This document shows, piece after piece, positions 35,935 to 46,260 of a stretch of 64,000 nucleotides of DNA (position 1 is the first letter of the stretch; every line of letters starts with the position of its first letter). A model generated the notes under the pieces. It did not search any database and was not told the DNA's origin. It was given only the letters and a program-made list of their open reading frames with translations. The position numbers and the translations under genes are program-made. Origin of the DNA: Theropithecus gelada (Eukaryota > Chordata > Mammalia > Primates > Cercopithecidae); assembly GCF_003255815.1 (NCBI RefSeq), contig NC_037672.1:102310387-102374386 (forward strand), written 5' to 3'.

Positions 35935-36272
35935 GTTGGCCCTCCTGGCTGTAGGTTCCACACGCATGGATTCAACCAACTGCAAATTTAAAATATTTGA
36001 AAAAATAAGACTTACATCTCTACTGAACATGTACAGGCTAGTCTTCTTCTCATTATTCCCTGAATAATACAGTGTAACAATTGTTTGCATAGCATTTATA
36101 CTGTATTCAGGATTATAAGTAATCTAGAAATACATTTAAAGTATACAAAAGGATGTGCATATGTAATATGCAAGTAGTATACCATTTTATATAATGGACT
36201 TAAGCATCTGTGGATTTTGGTGCCTGCAGGAGGTCCTGGAACCAAACCCTATAAAAAATGAGGTACTACTGT
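35935..36272 (-). mobile_element. MER2 (TcMar-Tigger), near complete
   Basis: Outer ends 'agttggccctcctgg' and 'gaggtactactg' are worn inverted termini, with TA on each side. Inside, 'ggattcaaccaactgcaaatttaaaatatttg', 'ctgaacatgtacaggctagtcttcttctcattattccct' and 'atctgtggattttggtgcctgcaggaggtcctggaacc' follow MER2 across its full ~340 bp. It is a non-autonomous DNA transposon with no coding capacity. Confidence 0.92.
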
Positions 36273-36360
36273 GTATATATGTGATATATTTAAATATATG
36301 TGTTATATATGTTGTATATAACATATTTGTAATTTATATACATATATGCTTATATAAAAT
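36273..36360. repeat. AT-rich tract with overlapping palindromes
   Basis: TATATA, GTGTATAT and TATATAAC-type words with several self-complementary blocks, starting exactly where MER2 ends. Confidence 0.8.
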
Positions 36361-36394
36361 GAGGTAGAAAATGTTTTGTCACTTTATATTTTCT

Positions 36395-36645
36395 AGAAGA
36401 ATTTTTATGTATTTGATCATATCCCTAAGTGTTTGGTAGAACTCATCTAAAAATCAGTCAGATGTGGTGTTCTCTTGGTAGGAAAATTTTAAATACTGAT
36501 TTAACTTCTATACTAATTAGAGTTATTGGATATTCTCATTTTTCTTGAGTCATTTTTTGGTGTGTTATATTTTTCTAGTAATTTCATTTATTTAAGTTTT
36601 TGTATTTGTTTTTCAAGTTGTTCATCTTTTATAATGCTTCCAACT
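36395..36645 (-). mobile_element. L1 ORF2 fragment
   Basis: 'taagtgtttggtagaactcatctaaaaatc' (36426-36455) is an antisense L1 landmark from the reverse-transcriptase region. The following T-rich text fits the next ~200 bp of ORF2 in worn form. Confidence 0.7.
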
Positions 36646-37154
36646 ACAGAATGAGATGCCAGTTTCTTTGTTCAGATACCACTCACTTTATTTCCTTGGG
36701 CATTTTCCTTACGTGGCTTCATTCTATAACAAGCACCTATACCCTTTAAGGAAAGTGGAAAAACCAGCAAACTACTATTCAGTTCACAAGCCTAATGACT
36801 TCTATGTACATAGCTCTTACTCTTCTCATTGTGTCTGGCAGGAAGGTAGTGAAATATTGATGGGAGCCTGTCCAGTATTCAGTGAGGATAGCTAGGAGGT
36901 GGCTTTTCCCAACTATAGGTTGATTGAAAAAGTGGACCTTTTGTTCTCAGACTTAGACCTTAGTCAATTAAGGAATAATAGTAAAAAGTAGATTGGGCAG
37001 CCAATGATTGCCTTAACTATTAGAAGGGGCTAATAACTGAGCAATATTATTAGTTCCTAGTCTTTCCAATTCATCAAAGCACAAATTTATTCTTTCTAGA
37101 ACAAAGTTCTTTCTATAGCTTTGATATAAAACTTTCAGTTTCTCTACCGTACAT
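36646..37154. other. Unassigned sequence
   Basis: A 79-codon frame at 36656-36895 has no recognisable motif. No family assigned. Confidence 0.4.
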
Positions 37155-37690
37155 CTAAAGTTCCAACTCCTCAGGGTGCAATTGTCTTCCACAAGTTATT
37201 TCCAGTTTACCTCCTCTGTCTTATCCATCAGCCGACCCTCCCAAACCCTGAAGGTTCTACTTTCCCAAGCTATACACAATCCTAATACTTCCCTTATCTG
37301 TGTTTTTCTAAAGCTATTTGCTTTCAGACTGTCCTTGCTCTTTTCTATCCCCCAAAACTCACTTACTGAAAATGTTCACTGCTTTCAAAGACTGGGCCTA
37401 ATTCTACTTTCAACATGAATGTCCATCATCCCTATAAGAATTAATAATATTTCACATGAATCATCCTCTTCATGATTAGTTTGTGTCCATTATATCACTG
37501 CTTCTAATTAATATTTGCTAAAGAAATAAATAAAAATTTTCTTCTTTTGGATTCTGAGATCCTGAAGATAGAAATTATTCTATCTTATTCTATCTTATTC
37601 TATCTTATCTATACCCACCATATTCACCTATAATTCCTCAAAAAGAATTAAACAGTATGATCTACATAGTAAATATTAAACATGATGTCC
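37155..37690 (+). mobile_element. L2 3' region
   Basis: 'aaagttccaactcctcagggtgcaattgtcttccacaag' and 'ccagtttacctcctctgtcttatcc' match sense L2 ('gtccaaactccttagcctggcattcaaggccctccac'). A possible tail follows at 37540-37690. A decanucleotide repeat at 37575-37612 interrupts the 3' part. Confidence 0.65.
37575..37612 (+). repeat. Tandem decanucleotide, unit TTATTCTATC
   Basis: Three and a half near-perfect copies of a 10-bp unit. Confidence 0.9.
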
Positions 37691-39523
37691 AATAAATTAG
37701 ATTGAAAACTAGAATTGGTGAATAAAGAAGAAACATGAGACAGTAAGAAAGTCACTGATGTTATAATGATATTAGTAATTTCTCATTTTCCCTCTACTTG
37801 CATTGTTAAATGAAAATAGTACTCAGTACCTTTCCAGGAAAAATACTAACAAAATCTAAGGTTATGGCAACATTTCTGATGGCACTCTGAGGATCATTCC
37901 TGCATGCTTAAAAGAATCTGCCATTTCGTAAGGACATTGCTATAACCTTAAAGTGGGTTATCTTCTCTCCTAGGAGACAGGGCAGGAAACTCAGGTGTAC
38001 TTTGTTTCCACTTGCATTTCTCTCTTCTGACTGGGTGACACTGTGAATTTGGGTTAGGTCTGGGAAGGTGGTGGGTGACAATTACAAACTAGGCCTTTCA
38101 ATCTTTCAATCACATCTCTGACCTTTCAAATGTGGAAATGTGCTTTCTTCCTACGCCCCAAATGGCCTCTTTTTGACTGATTTATGTTGGATTTACTTCC
38201 ATTCAAATTGAATTTTTATTTTTCATTGAGCACATGAGCTAAAGTAGATTCCTCAGTAAAGGCTGGAGGAATTAAATGTCAGCTGAAGGAATTTATGTTT
38301 TCCTTATTTGCATTCTATCTAATTATCTTTTTTATATGCTGCCTTAAAATTGTATATTTTTAAAAATTCTTGAAAATTAAAGTTTTTATTTTCTTCTCAA
38401 TTATCTTCACTGTTGAGTTCCTCTTTTATTTTAGTATGTGATGATTTCTTATACATGTGTGAAATACATTGGATGATAGAGAGAAGATAAAAAGAGGAAG
38501 ATAGGAAGTATGTAAGGAAGAAAAATAAAGAAAGAAGAAATCTAAGTGGGATTCAAATATACTTAATTATATCTAGAGAACTGATGTGATCGGTTCAACA
38601 AAAGTCTGTTTTTATAAGAACAAATGAGCATCTTGAGAGAGAAACCATCCTGAGTTGAAAAAGAACCACCCAGACATGATGACTTTGATCTGGTAAGAAT
38701 GCATCAATGTAGAAGTAATGTACATTGTTCCTCAGTACAGAGAAGAACAAAGCATGATTTCTGTTACCCAGTTTTGTTTCCTAGCCCAGATTGCAAAGAT
38801 TATAGTTGAGTTCTATGAAAAGCAAAGAGACTATAAATAAAACGATGCAATTTCTTAACTAACAACACTATGCAGCATTAGGAGTAAAAACAGCTCTCCT
38901 AGGAGGCTTCAGGTGGTGTATCATAAATAGATTCACATTGTACCTTGCTGTCAATCATGGGGTGGTTTTAGGATTATGAAGATCCTTTAAAGCAGTGACA
39001 ATAATCAGGGAAACATGGAAAACACCCATCAGAAGATAGCAGTGTACCAACAGAGAGGCAGTAGTGCCCAAAAGACTGGAAAGAAGCCCAGTGAATTCTG
39101 GTTGAAAGGCATTACCACCCACTGGAGCCCTTAGAAACTGTTTTCCAGGAATTTATTGCAGTGGCCAGGAGTAAATGAGTGCCAGCAGTAATGGCATAAT
39201 GCCCAAAATGGTTGGACTCATTTCTCAGTACATTTGATTCACCCCATCAGGATTTCCAGAGTACTTGACATGGCATTTAGTATGAAATCCTGTATGAACA
39301 AATGAAAACTCCCATATGAATTGATGAGACCCCATCGGTACTCTGAAGCAGATGAAGCCAGAAGAAATTCCACTTACCCACCACCAGCCATCCAAGAGCA
39401 AAACTGCTAGAGACCAAATCTTGGTGCTTCCTTCCTTTCACTTGATAAGCATGAAGTTAGAAATATCAGTAGACAAAACAAAAACTGTTAGAAAACTTTA
39501 GATCATTTCCTGAAAAATCTATA
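37691..39523. other. Unassigned sequence
   Basis: A purine-only-leaning tract covers 38475-38542 (GA- and AAG-rich). 38930-39460 is more mixed in composition and could be internal ERV or unique DNA. No family secure and no gene seen. Confidence 0.4.
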
Positions 39524-39603
39524 TTAGGCTAGTACAAACATAATTGTGGTTTTTGCAATTACTTTTAATGGCAAAAACTTCAATTACTTTTGCACCAACC
39601 TAA
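39524..39603 (+). mobile_element. MADE1 (mariner-derived MITE), complete 80 bp
   Basis: Exactly 80 bp, starting 'ttaggctagtacaaac' and ending 'gcaccaacctaa', flanked by TA on both sides. The two 33-base arms pair with seven mismatches around a 14-base loop. The 3' arm is close to consensus; the 5' arm holds most changes. MADE1 copies are the source of the miR-548 family, so a transcript here would fold into a miR-548-like hairpin. Transcription is not shown by the sequence. Confidence 0.96.
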
Positions 39604-39622
39604 TAGATTCATTGTATTTCTT

Positions 39623-39834
39623 TTCTTCTTTATTTTTTTACAGACAGGGTTTCAATCTGTCACCCAGGATGCAGTACAGTGGCACAATCACAGCTCACCA
39701 TAGCCTCAACCTCCTGGGCTCAAATGATCCTCCTACCTCACCCTCCTGAATAACTGAGACCACAGGCATGTGCCACCATGTCTGGCTAATTTTTAATTTT
39801 GTGTAGATACGGGGTCTCCCTGTGTTGCCCAGGC
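39623..39834 (-). mobile_element. 5'-truncated old Alu (AluJ-like) with perfect target duplication
   Basis: Antisense Alu with AluJ-like bases ('cctcctgggctcaaatgatcctcctacctca', 'gtgtagatacggggtctccctgtgttgcccaggct'). It stops in the left arm, lacking about 75 bases of the 5' end. A 14-bp duplication 'tcattgtatttctt' is exact at 39609-39622 and 39835-39848. A perfect duplication around an old, mutated Alu is unusual. Confidence 0.93.
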
Positions 39835-39995
39835 TCATTGTATTTCTTAAAAATGCAACTTCATGCTGCAAGACACAAACTTTTTTTAAAATAGCCAAAT
39901 TCAACACTTTTAAAAGACATAAGCTCATTCTTTTGTTTGTTTGTTTGTTTTTGTCATTTTAAATCTTTACAGTAACTACAATTATGTTCCTTTTT

Positions 39996-40337
39996 TAAAT
40001 TTTACTTTCTAATTTTGTGAGTACATAGTAGGTGCATGTACTTATGGGGTTCATGAGCTGTTTTGATACAAGCATGCGATGCATAATAGTCACGTCATGG
40101 AGCACTGGGTTATCCATACCCTTGAGCATTTATCCTTTTTGTTACAACCTAATCCAATTATATTCTTTTAGCTATTTTAAAATGTACAATTAAGTTATAA
40201 TTGACTGTTATCACCCTGTTGTGCTATCAAAACCAAAGTCTTGTTCATTCTTTCCAACTACTTTTTGTACCCATTAATCATGTCCCCTACCCCCCAACTA
40301 TCCTTCCTAGCCTCTGGTAACCATCCTTCTACTCTCC
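39996..40337 (-). mobile_element. L1 3' end (L1PB/L1MA), 5'-truncated
   Basis: Antisense L1 3'UTR: 'gtgagtacatagtaggtgcatgtacttatgggg', 'ttttgatacaagcatgcgatgc', 'agcctctggtaaccatccttctactctcc'. Target duplication 'attatgttccttttt' at 39981-39995 and 'attacgttccttttt' at 40338-40352 (one change) with TTTT/A context. Same class as the tail at 3556-4330. Confidence 0.92.
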
Positions 40338-40352
40338 ATTACGTTCCTTTTT

Positions 40353-40650
40353 GTTGTTTGTTTGTTTGGGACGGAGTCTCACTCTTGTCACTCAGGCTGG
40401 AGTGCAGTGGTGCGATCTCAGCTCACTGCAACCTTCGCCGCCCAGGTTCAAGTGATTCTCCTGCCTCAGTCTCCTGAGTAGCTAGAATTACAGGCACCCA
40501 CCACCATGCCTGGCTAATTTTTGTACTTTTAGTAGAGATGGGGTTTTGCCATGTTGACCAGGCTGGTCTCGAACTCCTGACCTCAGGTGATCCACCTGCC
40601 TCAGCCTCCCAAAGTGCTGGAATTACAGGCGTGAGTCACCATGCCTGGCC
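40353..40650 (-). mobile_element. AluS inserted at the same site as the adjacent L1
   Basis: Starts with T and GTTT units, then a complete antisense AluS ending 'atgcctggcc'. It is followed at 40652-40667 by 'ataatattcctttttt', a third and diverged copy of the target seen at 39981 and 40338. So the Alu entered at the L1's own right-hand target duplication. It carries a private 'gtacttttagtag' in place of 'gtatttttagtag'. Confidence 0.94.
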
Positions 40651-40760
40651 CATAATATTCCTTTTTTATGCTTAGTATTTATTCCTTCTTTTTCTTGATC
40701 CATTTTTCCAATGGTTTGCATATTTTACTAAAGTTTCTAATAAATTAGTTTTCATGTTTT

Positions 40761-40775
40761 TTATATATATATAAA

Positions 40776-40820
<45 letters not shown>
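40761..40820 (+). repeat. (TA)n-(GT)n-(TA)n compound microsatellite
   Basis: Short TA block, 'aaaa', about seven GT, then about fifteen AT units. Self-complementary and probably highly length-variable. Confidence 0.95.
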
Positions 40821-41218
40821 TTTTTTAGTTTATACATTATGCTTTCATCTTCATTGTTTCCTTGTTTCTATTTTCTTTAGGTTTATTGTATTGACTTTTG
40901 TTCTACAATCTTGAAGAACACAAAACTCATTAATGTAAGCTTTTATTTTAAGTACTAACTGCCATACTTCAAAATATCATTTAACTATTCCAAAAAGTTG
41001 ATATTTTGTATCATAGTAGCCATGGGGGCATGCTGCTCAGAATACCATCAAAAGGATGTGCTCTGGGTACAAGGTTGACTGAAAACCTCTAACCACTCCA
41101 CTCTCTGACCCGCTGCGGCATTCACTAAGGCCACACTTTCCTAGGCTGCTCTCGACAGTGACTGAGCATAGCAAGAGTACCAGGTTCATTTTGGCTAGAT
41201 GTAGAAAGCTGTTAGGAC
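40821..41218. other. Unassigned sequence left of the duplicated L1-Alu block
   Basis: 41030-41215 is less AT-rich ('gacccgctgcggcattcac') than its flanks. Family unknown. Confidence 0.4.
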
Positions 41219-41446
41219 AGCCTGGTAACCATCCTTCTACTCTCCATTATGTTCCTTTTTGTTTGTTTCTTTGAGACAGCGTTTCGCTCTTGTCACCCAG
41301 GCTGGAGTGCAGTGGTGCCATCTCGGCTCACTGCAACCTCCACCTCTCAGGTTCAAGTGATTCTCCTGCCTCAGCCTCCTGAGTATCTGGGATTACAGGC
41401 ACCCACCACCACGCCTGGCTAATTTTTGTACTTTTAGTAGAGAGGG
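41219..41446 (-). repeat. Second copy of the L1-Alu junction at 40314-40540
   Basis: 41221-41260 repeats the last ~40 bases of the L1 fragment plus its target duplication, and 41261-41446 repeats the first ~185 bases of the AluS, including the private 'gtacttttagtag'. Both copies have the same junction between L1 and Alu, so this is a DNA duplication and not a second Alu insertion. About 20 differences in 225 show it is not recent. It ends abruptly at 'gtagagaggggactccc'. Confidence 0.9.
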
Positions 41447-41825
41447 GACTCCCATCAGCATGACTGAGGCTTTCTCAGAATTGCACAACTGTCTGAATAC
41501 CTTCCACCCCAATCCTCCTTCCATTTTAGTTTTTCTTTTCACAGACGTCAGTTCCATATCATAGTCTGAAGTTTCCCTCAGGTTATTCCTGTTCTCTCCC
41601 TCTTTATCCTTCAAAGACATTTCCCCAATGTATCCTTGTACATTTAATTCTTCATTGGTATCTCCTCAGAGGACTTGAACAGACAAATGGAACCAAGTAT
41701 TTTTGTTATTATCCAGTTATAAGTGTCTCGAATTTCTAGTATGAATTGTTTCTATGACTCATGATATATGATTCTTTTTCCTAGCCATTTGAAAGGTCTT
41801 TTAACTTCTAACTTAATTTGTCTTG
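41447..41825. other. Unassigned sequence right of the duplicated block
   Basis: 'tatctcctcagaggacttgaacagacaaat' near 41660-41690 has an LTR-like flavour, but no family can be named. A 75-codon minus-strand frame here has no motif. Confidence 0.35.
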
Positions 41826-41829
41826 TACC

Positions 41830-42900
41830 CATAGAATGTGTACCTTTGAAATCTCTCTATATAATTGTTATGGTGCTTGCTGAAGAATGGATATTCTATA
41901 ATTGTTGAGTGTAGAGTTCTTTCTAAGTTCTCTGAAAAAGCATGTTGTGTTGCTCAGATGAAATATCACATAATGCAAGAGGTGTTTAAATATGCCCTTA
42001 TAATAGTGATTTGTAAACTTATCTTTATACTTATATTGTTTTGCCTTATATATTTGAGACTATTTCATCAAGTATATACAGGTTTTGATGAGTCTTTTGA
42101 AAATAACTATTGCTGAATGTTGGCATTTCATGCAATCTGGAAATATCAGTATTTTAATCAGTGAGTTCAGTATTTAGTTTATTTACATTTATTGTATTTA
42201 TTAATACATTTGTATTTTTCTTTCTCATTTTATGTTTTCTGTCTATTCTATCTTTTTATTCTACCTTTTTCTCATTTCTTCATTCTTTTATATTGACTGC
42301 ATTGATTTTTATATTACATTAAAATTAGTAGTAATATGTTTTGGGGAGTATTTTTGAAAATTTAGCTTATATTCCTAAAGTAAAAAGAGCCCCTTGAATA
42401 TCTCTCCTGTTAAATATATTCAAAACCTTAGAATATTTTTAATTAACTTTTTAATTTTTAAATAACTTTAACTGCTGTTCCAAATGACTTTACATTATTG
42501 TCTAATATCTTTGTTCTCTCTTGCTTTCTTGGTCATTTTAATCTCACATATTAAAAATTATTACTTTTTATATAATATTTGTCTGTATTTATTACATACC
42601 AAAATCTTTGCATGTTATTATTTTTTACTTCAGATTTTTTAGGATCATTGTCCTTTTTATTATATACATACTTTAGAAGAAGTTCTTTTAATAAGAGTAA
42701 GTTTGCAATAAATTCTCTCTGGTATTAATGAAAAAATATATTGTTATTGTCCACATTCTCTAAATATTTTTCCTAGATTTAAACTTATTGGTGTGGTGAG
42801 ATTCTTAGAGATTTCTTTTATTTTCCAGTGAGTTGATCAATACATTTAAAAGTATGTTCATTTAGAGTTGAAACTGATTTGCAGTGAAAGGCTTTTAGAA
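41830..42900 (-). mobile_element. Old L1M, antisense
   Basis: 'gaatggatattctataattgttgagtg' (41886-41912) and 'tttagtttatttacatttattgtattta' (42174-42201) are antisense landmarks from the region 5' of and within the start of ORF2, in correct order and with the same order as the copy at 63.2-63.8 kb. Later parts are weaker. Confidence 0.6.
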
Positions 42901-43559
42901 TAGTTTAGTCTGCTATGATTCTAGAAACGGTAGTTATTTCTACTATTTTACCCATAAACATAATTAAGCTTATCAATGTTTGATATAGATCGATGGATAT
43001 ATCATCTCATATTTCATGAGTTCTAAGGTCACAAGTCATCTACATTACATGAGTTCCTGAGGAAAAAGAGGAATCTGCCACCTCAGAGTTGGGAGACATA
43101 CTTCTATGTGTGCATTTTTGTGTGTAACATATTGATATAGAGTCAACATATGCCAATTAAGCAACTCTGTGATTTATATTATCTAGTTCAATGAAACAAA
43201 ACTTAAAAAAGGAATCAGAGCCTGGAAAAGATTACTGTAGAAAAATCACAGTTTGACAATAACACTAACAATACAAGCACAGAAAACAATTAAAAGTAGG
43301 AGAGCTGGCAGTTCTATTCCTAGCATGAGGACTTTTTTGGCCACTGTACAAGATAAAAATAATGACAGTTTAATCAGATCTGACAAGAAGTCAGCCAAGA
43401 ACTTTAAAATTATCAAGAAGATGATTTTCCATAACGAGTAACAATTAACATTGTTAAATATAAAACTGGCCTAATTGATTATTGCAGTTTTAAATAAAAA
43501 GCTAATATTAGATAAACACACCACAATTAGCAAATTATTTTTTAAAAAAAACTTATTTC
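42901..43559. other. Unassigned sequence
   Basis: AT-rich. Includes a 62-codon frame at 43253-43441 (+) with no recognised domain. The right edge is where a sense L1 begins. Confidence 0.4.
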
Positions 43560-43830
43560 AAGGGGTGGGAAAAGATATTCCATGTAAATGAAACTCAAAA
43601 AAGATCAGGAATAGCTGTACTTATAAAATAGATTTCAAGACAAAAAGTATAAAAAGAGACAAAGAAGGTCATTATATAATGATAAAGAAGTCAATTCAGT
43701 GACAGGCTATAATAATTATAAATATATATGTACCCAATGATGGAGCACCCAGAGATATAAAGCAAATATCACTAAAGAGATAGAGCCCAATACAATAGTA
43801 GTTGGGAATGTTAACACCCCACTTTCAGTA

Positions 43831-44037
43831 TTGGACAGATTACCTAGACAGAAAACAAACAAACAAACATCAGACTTAACCTGCACTATAGACCAAATTG
43901 ACCTAACAGACATTTACAGAACTTTTTATCCAACAGCTGCAGAATACACATTATTCTCATCAGCACAAGGAACATTCTCCAGAATAGACCTATGTTCAAT
44001 CATAAAACAAGTTTCAACAACAACAACAAAAAAATAG
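43831..44037 (+). pseudogene. L1 ORF2 endonuclease fragment
   Basis: Sixty-eight codons containing the segment 'DIYRTFYPTAAEYTLFSSA', which is the C-terminal half of the L1 endonuclease domain. In the following SAxGTFSRIDx stretch, two positions that are histidine in active L1 are Gln and Leu here. The frame then ends in an ACA-repeat-coded threonine run. Dead copy. Confidence 0.85.
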
Positions 44038-45357
44038 AAATAATATCAAGTATTTCTGACCACAATTTTGACCACCATTATGGTCATAAATGCTTGATAT
44101 GATTAGAAATCAATAACAAGAGGAACTTTGGAAAGTATACAAACACACGGAGATTAAGCAATATACTTATGAATGACCACTGGATCAATGAAGAAATTTA
44201 GAAGAAAATAAAAAAAAAATTTAAACAAATGAAAATAGAAACACAATACATCAAAACTTATAGGATATTGCAAAAGTAGTGCTGAGAGGAAAGTTTATAG
44301 AAATAAATGCCTACATCAAAAAAAGTAGAAAAACTTCAAATAACATACCTAACAATGCATCTTAAAGAACTAGAAAAATAAGAACAAATCAAACATAAAA
44401 TTAATAGAACAAAAGAAATAATAGAGATCAGAGTAGAAATAAATGAAATTGAGATTAAACAAATACAAAGAATCAACAAAATAAAGATATGGCCTTTTGA
44501 AAAGATAAACAAAAGTAACAAACCCTTAGCCAGACACACTAAGAGAAAAGGAGAGAGAAGACCCAAATAAATAAAATCAGAGATGAAAAAGGAGACATTA
44601 CAACTGATGCCACATAAATTCAAAGGATAATTACAGATTATTATTAATAACACATGCCAAATACCTAGAAGAAATGGATAAAATCCTAGACACATACAAT
44701 CTACCAAGATTAAGCCATAAAGAAATAGAAAACCCAAATCGATCAGTTACAAGTAATAACATAAAAGGAATAACAACAAGTCTCCTATCAAAAAAATCCC
44801 AGGACCTGATGGCTTCACTGCTAAACTCTATCAAACATTTAAAGAAGTAATATCAATCCTACTCAAATCATTCGGAAAAAAAATAAGAAGGCAGTACTTC
44901 CAAACTCATTCAATGAGATCAGTATTACCCTCATAACCAAAACCAGAAAAAAAGAATGACAAAAACAGAAAACTACAGGTCAATATCTCTGACTAACAGA
45001 GATGCAAAAATCCTCAATAAAGTACTAGCAAACTGAATTCAACAACACATTAAAAAGATCATTCATTATGACCAAGTGGGATTTATCCCTGGGATGCAAG
45101 GATGGCTCAACACATGGAAATCAATAGATGTGATACATCACATCAACAGAATGAAGGACAAACCACATAATCATTTCAATAAATGCTTAAAAAGCATTCG
45201 ATAAAATTCAACATCGCTTCATGATAAAAACTTTCAACATGTTTAGTACAGAAGAAACATACCTCAACACAGTAAAGGCCATATCCAATAAAATTAGTAT
45301 CATAATGAATAAGGAAAAACTGAAAGCCTTTCCTCTAAGATCTGGAACAAGGCAAGG

Positions 45358-45699
45358 ATGCTCACTTTACCACTTTTATTCAACACAGCACTGGAAGTCC
45401 TAGCTAGAACAATTAAACAAGAGAAAGAAATAAAAGTCATCCAAATTGGAAAAGAAGAATTCAAATTACTCTTGTTTGCAGGAAACATGATCTTATATTT
45501 AGAAAAACCTGAAGACTCCACTGTAAAACGATTAGAAAATAAATGTACTAAAGCTACAGGATACAAAATAAACATACAAAAATCAGTAGTTTTCCTTTAT
45601 GCCAATAGCAAACAATCTGAAAATGAAACCAAGAAAATAATCCCATTAATGATAGCTACAAATGAAATAAAAAACCTAAAAATAAACATACCAAAGTAG
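45358..45699 (+). pseudogene. L1 ORF2 reverse-transcriptase fragment with lost active site
   Basis: One hundred and thirteen codons from the L1 reverse-transcriptase palm ('LFNTALEVLARTIKQEKEI'). The catalytic FADD box reads Phe-Ala-Gly-Asn (residues 40-43, bases 45475-45486), so both metal-binding aspartates are gone. The surrounding 'MILYLEKPEDS' fits L1 well. The start Met is internal to ORF2 and is not a real start. Confidence 0.88.
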
Positions 45700-46200
45700 C
45701 AAAAGAGCTTTACAATGAAAACACTGATAAAAGAAATTAAAGCACACAAAAATGTAAAAATATTCTATGTTCATGGATCAAAAGAACCAATAGTTTTAAA
45801 TGTTCATACTTTCTAAAGTGGTTTACATATTCAATGCAATCCCTATCAAAATACCAATGACACTCATCACAGAAATAGAAAAAATAATCTGAAAATTCAT
45901 ATGGAGGCAAAAAAGAACTTAAATCGGGAAAGCAATTCTGAGTGGGGGAAAAGAAAATCTGGAGGCAACATATTACCTGACTTTAAATTATACTAAAAAT
46001 CTAATACTAAAAGTAAGCAAAATAGCATGGTACTGGCATAAAAGCAGACACATAAACCAAAAGAACAACATAGATAACCCAGAAATAAGTCTGCACATTT
46101 ACATTCAACTCATTTTCAACAAAAGCATGAAGGACACAGATTGGAGAAAGAGTCCCTTCAATAAATGGTGCTGGGATAACTGGATATTCATATGCAGAAG

Positions 46201-46217
46201 AAGAAAACTAGACTCTT
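46201..46217 (+). repeat. Target-site duplication, left copy
   Basis: 'aagaaaactagactctt', identical to 46928-46944. Removing the insert restores continuous L1 ORF2 sequence of the host element. Confidence 0.95.

Positions 46218-46260
<43 letters not shown>

Noticed and set aside
44336..44737. 133-codon hydrophobic minus-strand frame
   Set aside because: It is the reverse strand of sense L1 ORF2; the hydrophobic look comes from reading A-rich ORF2 backwards.
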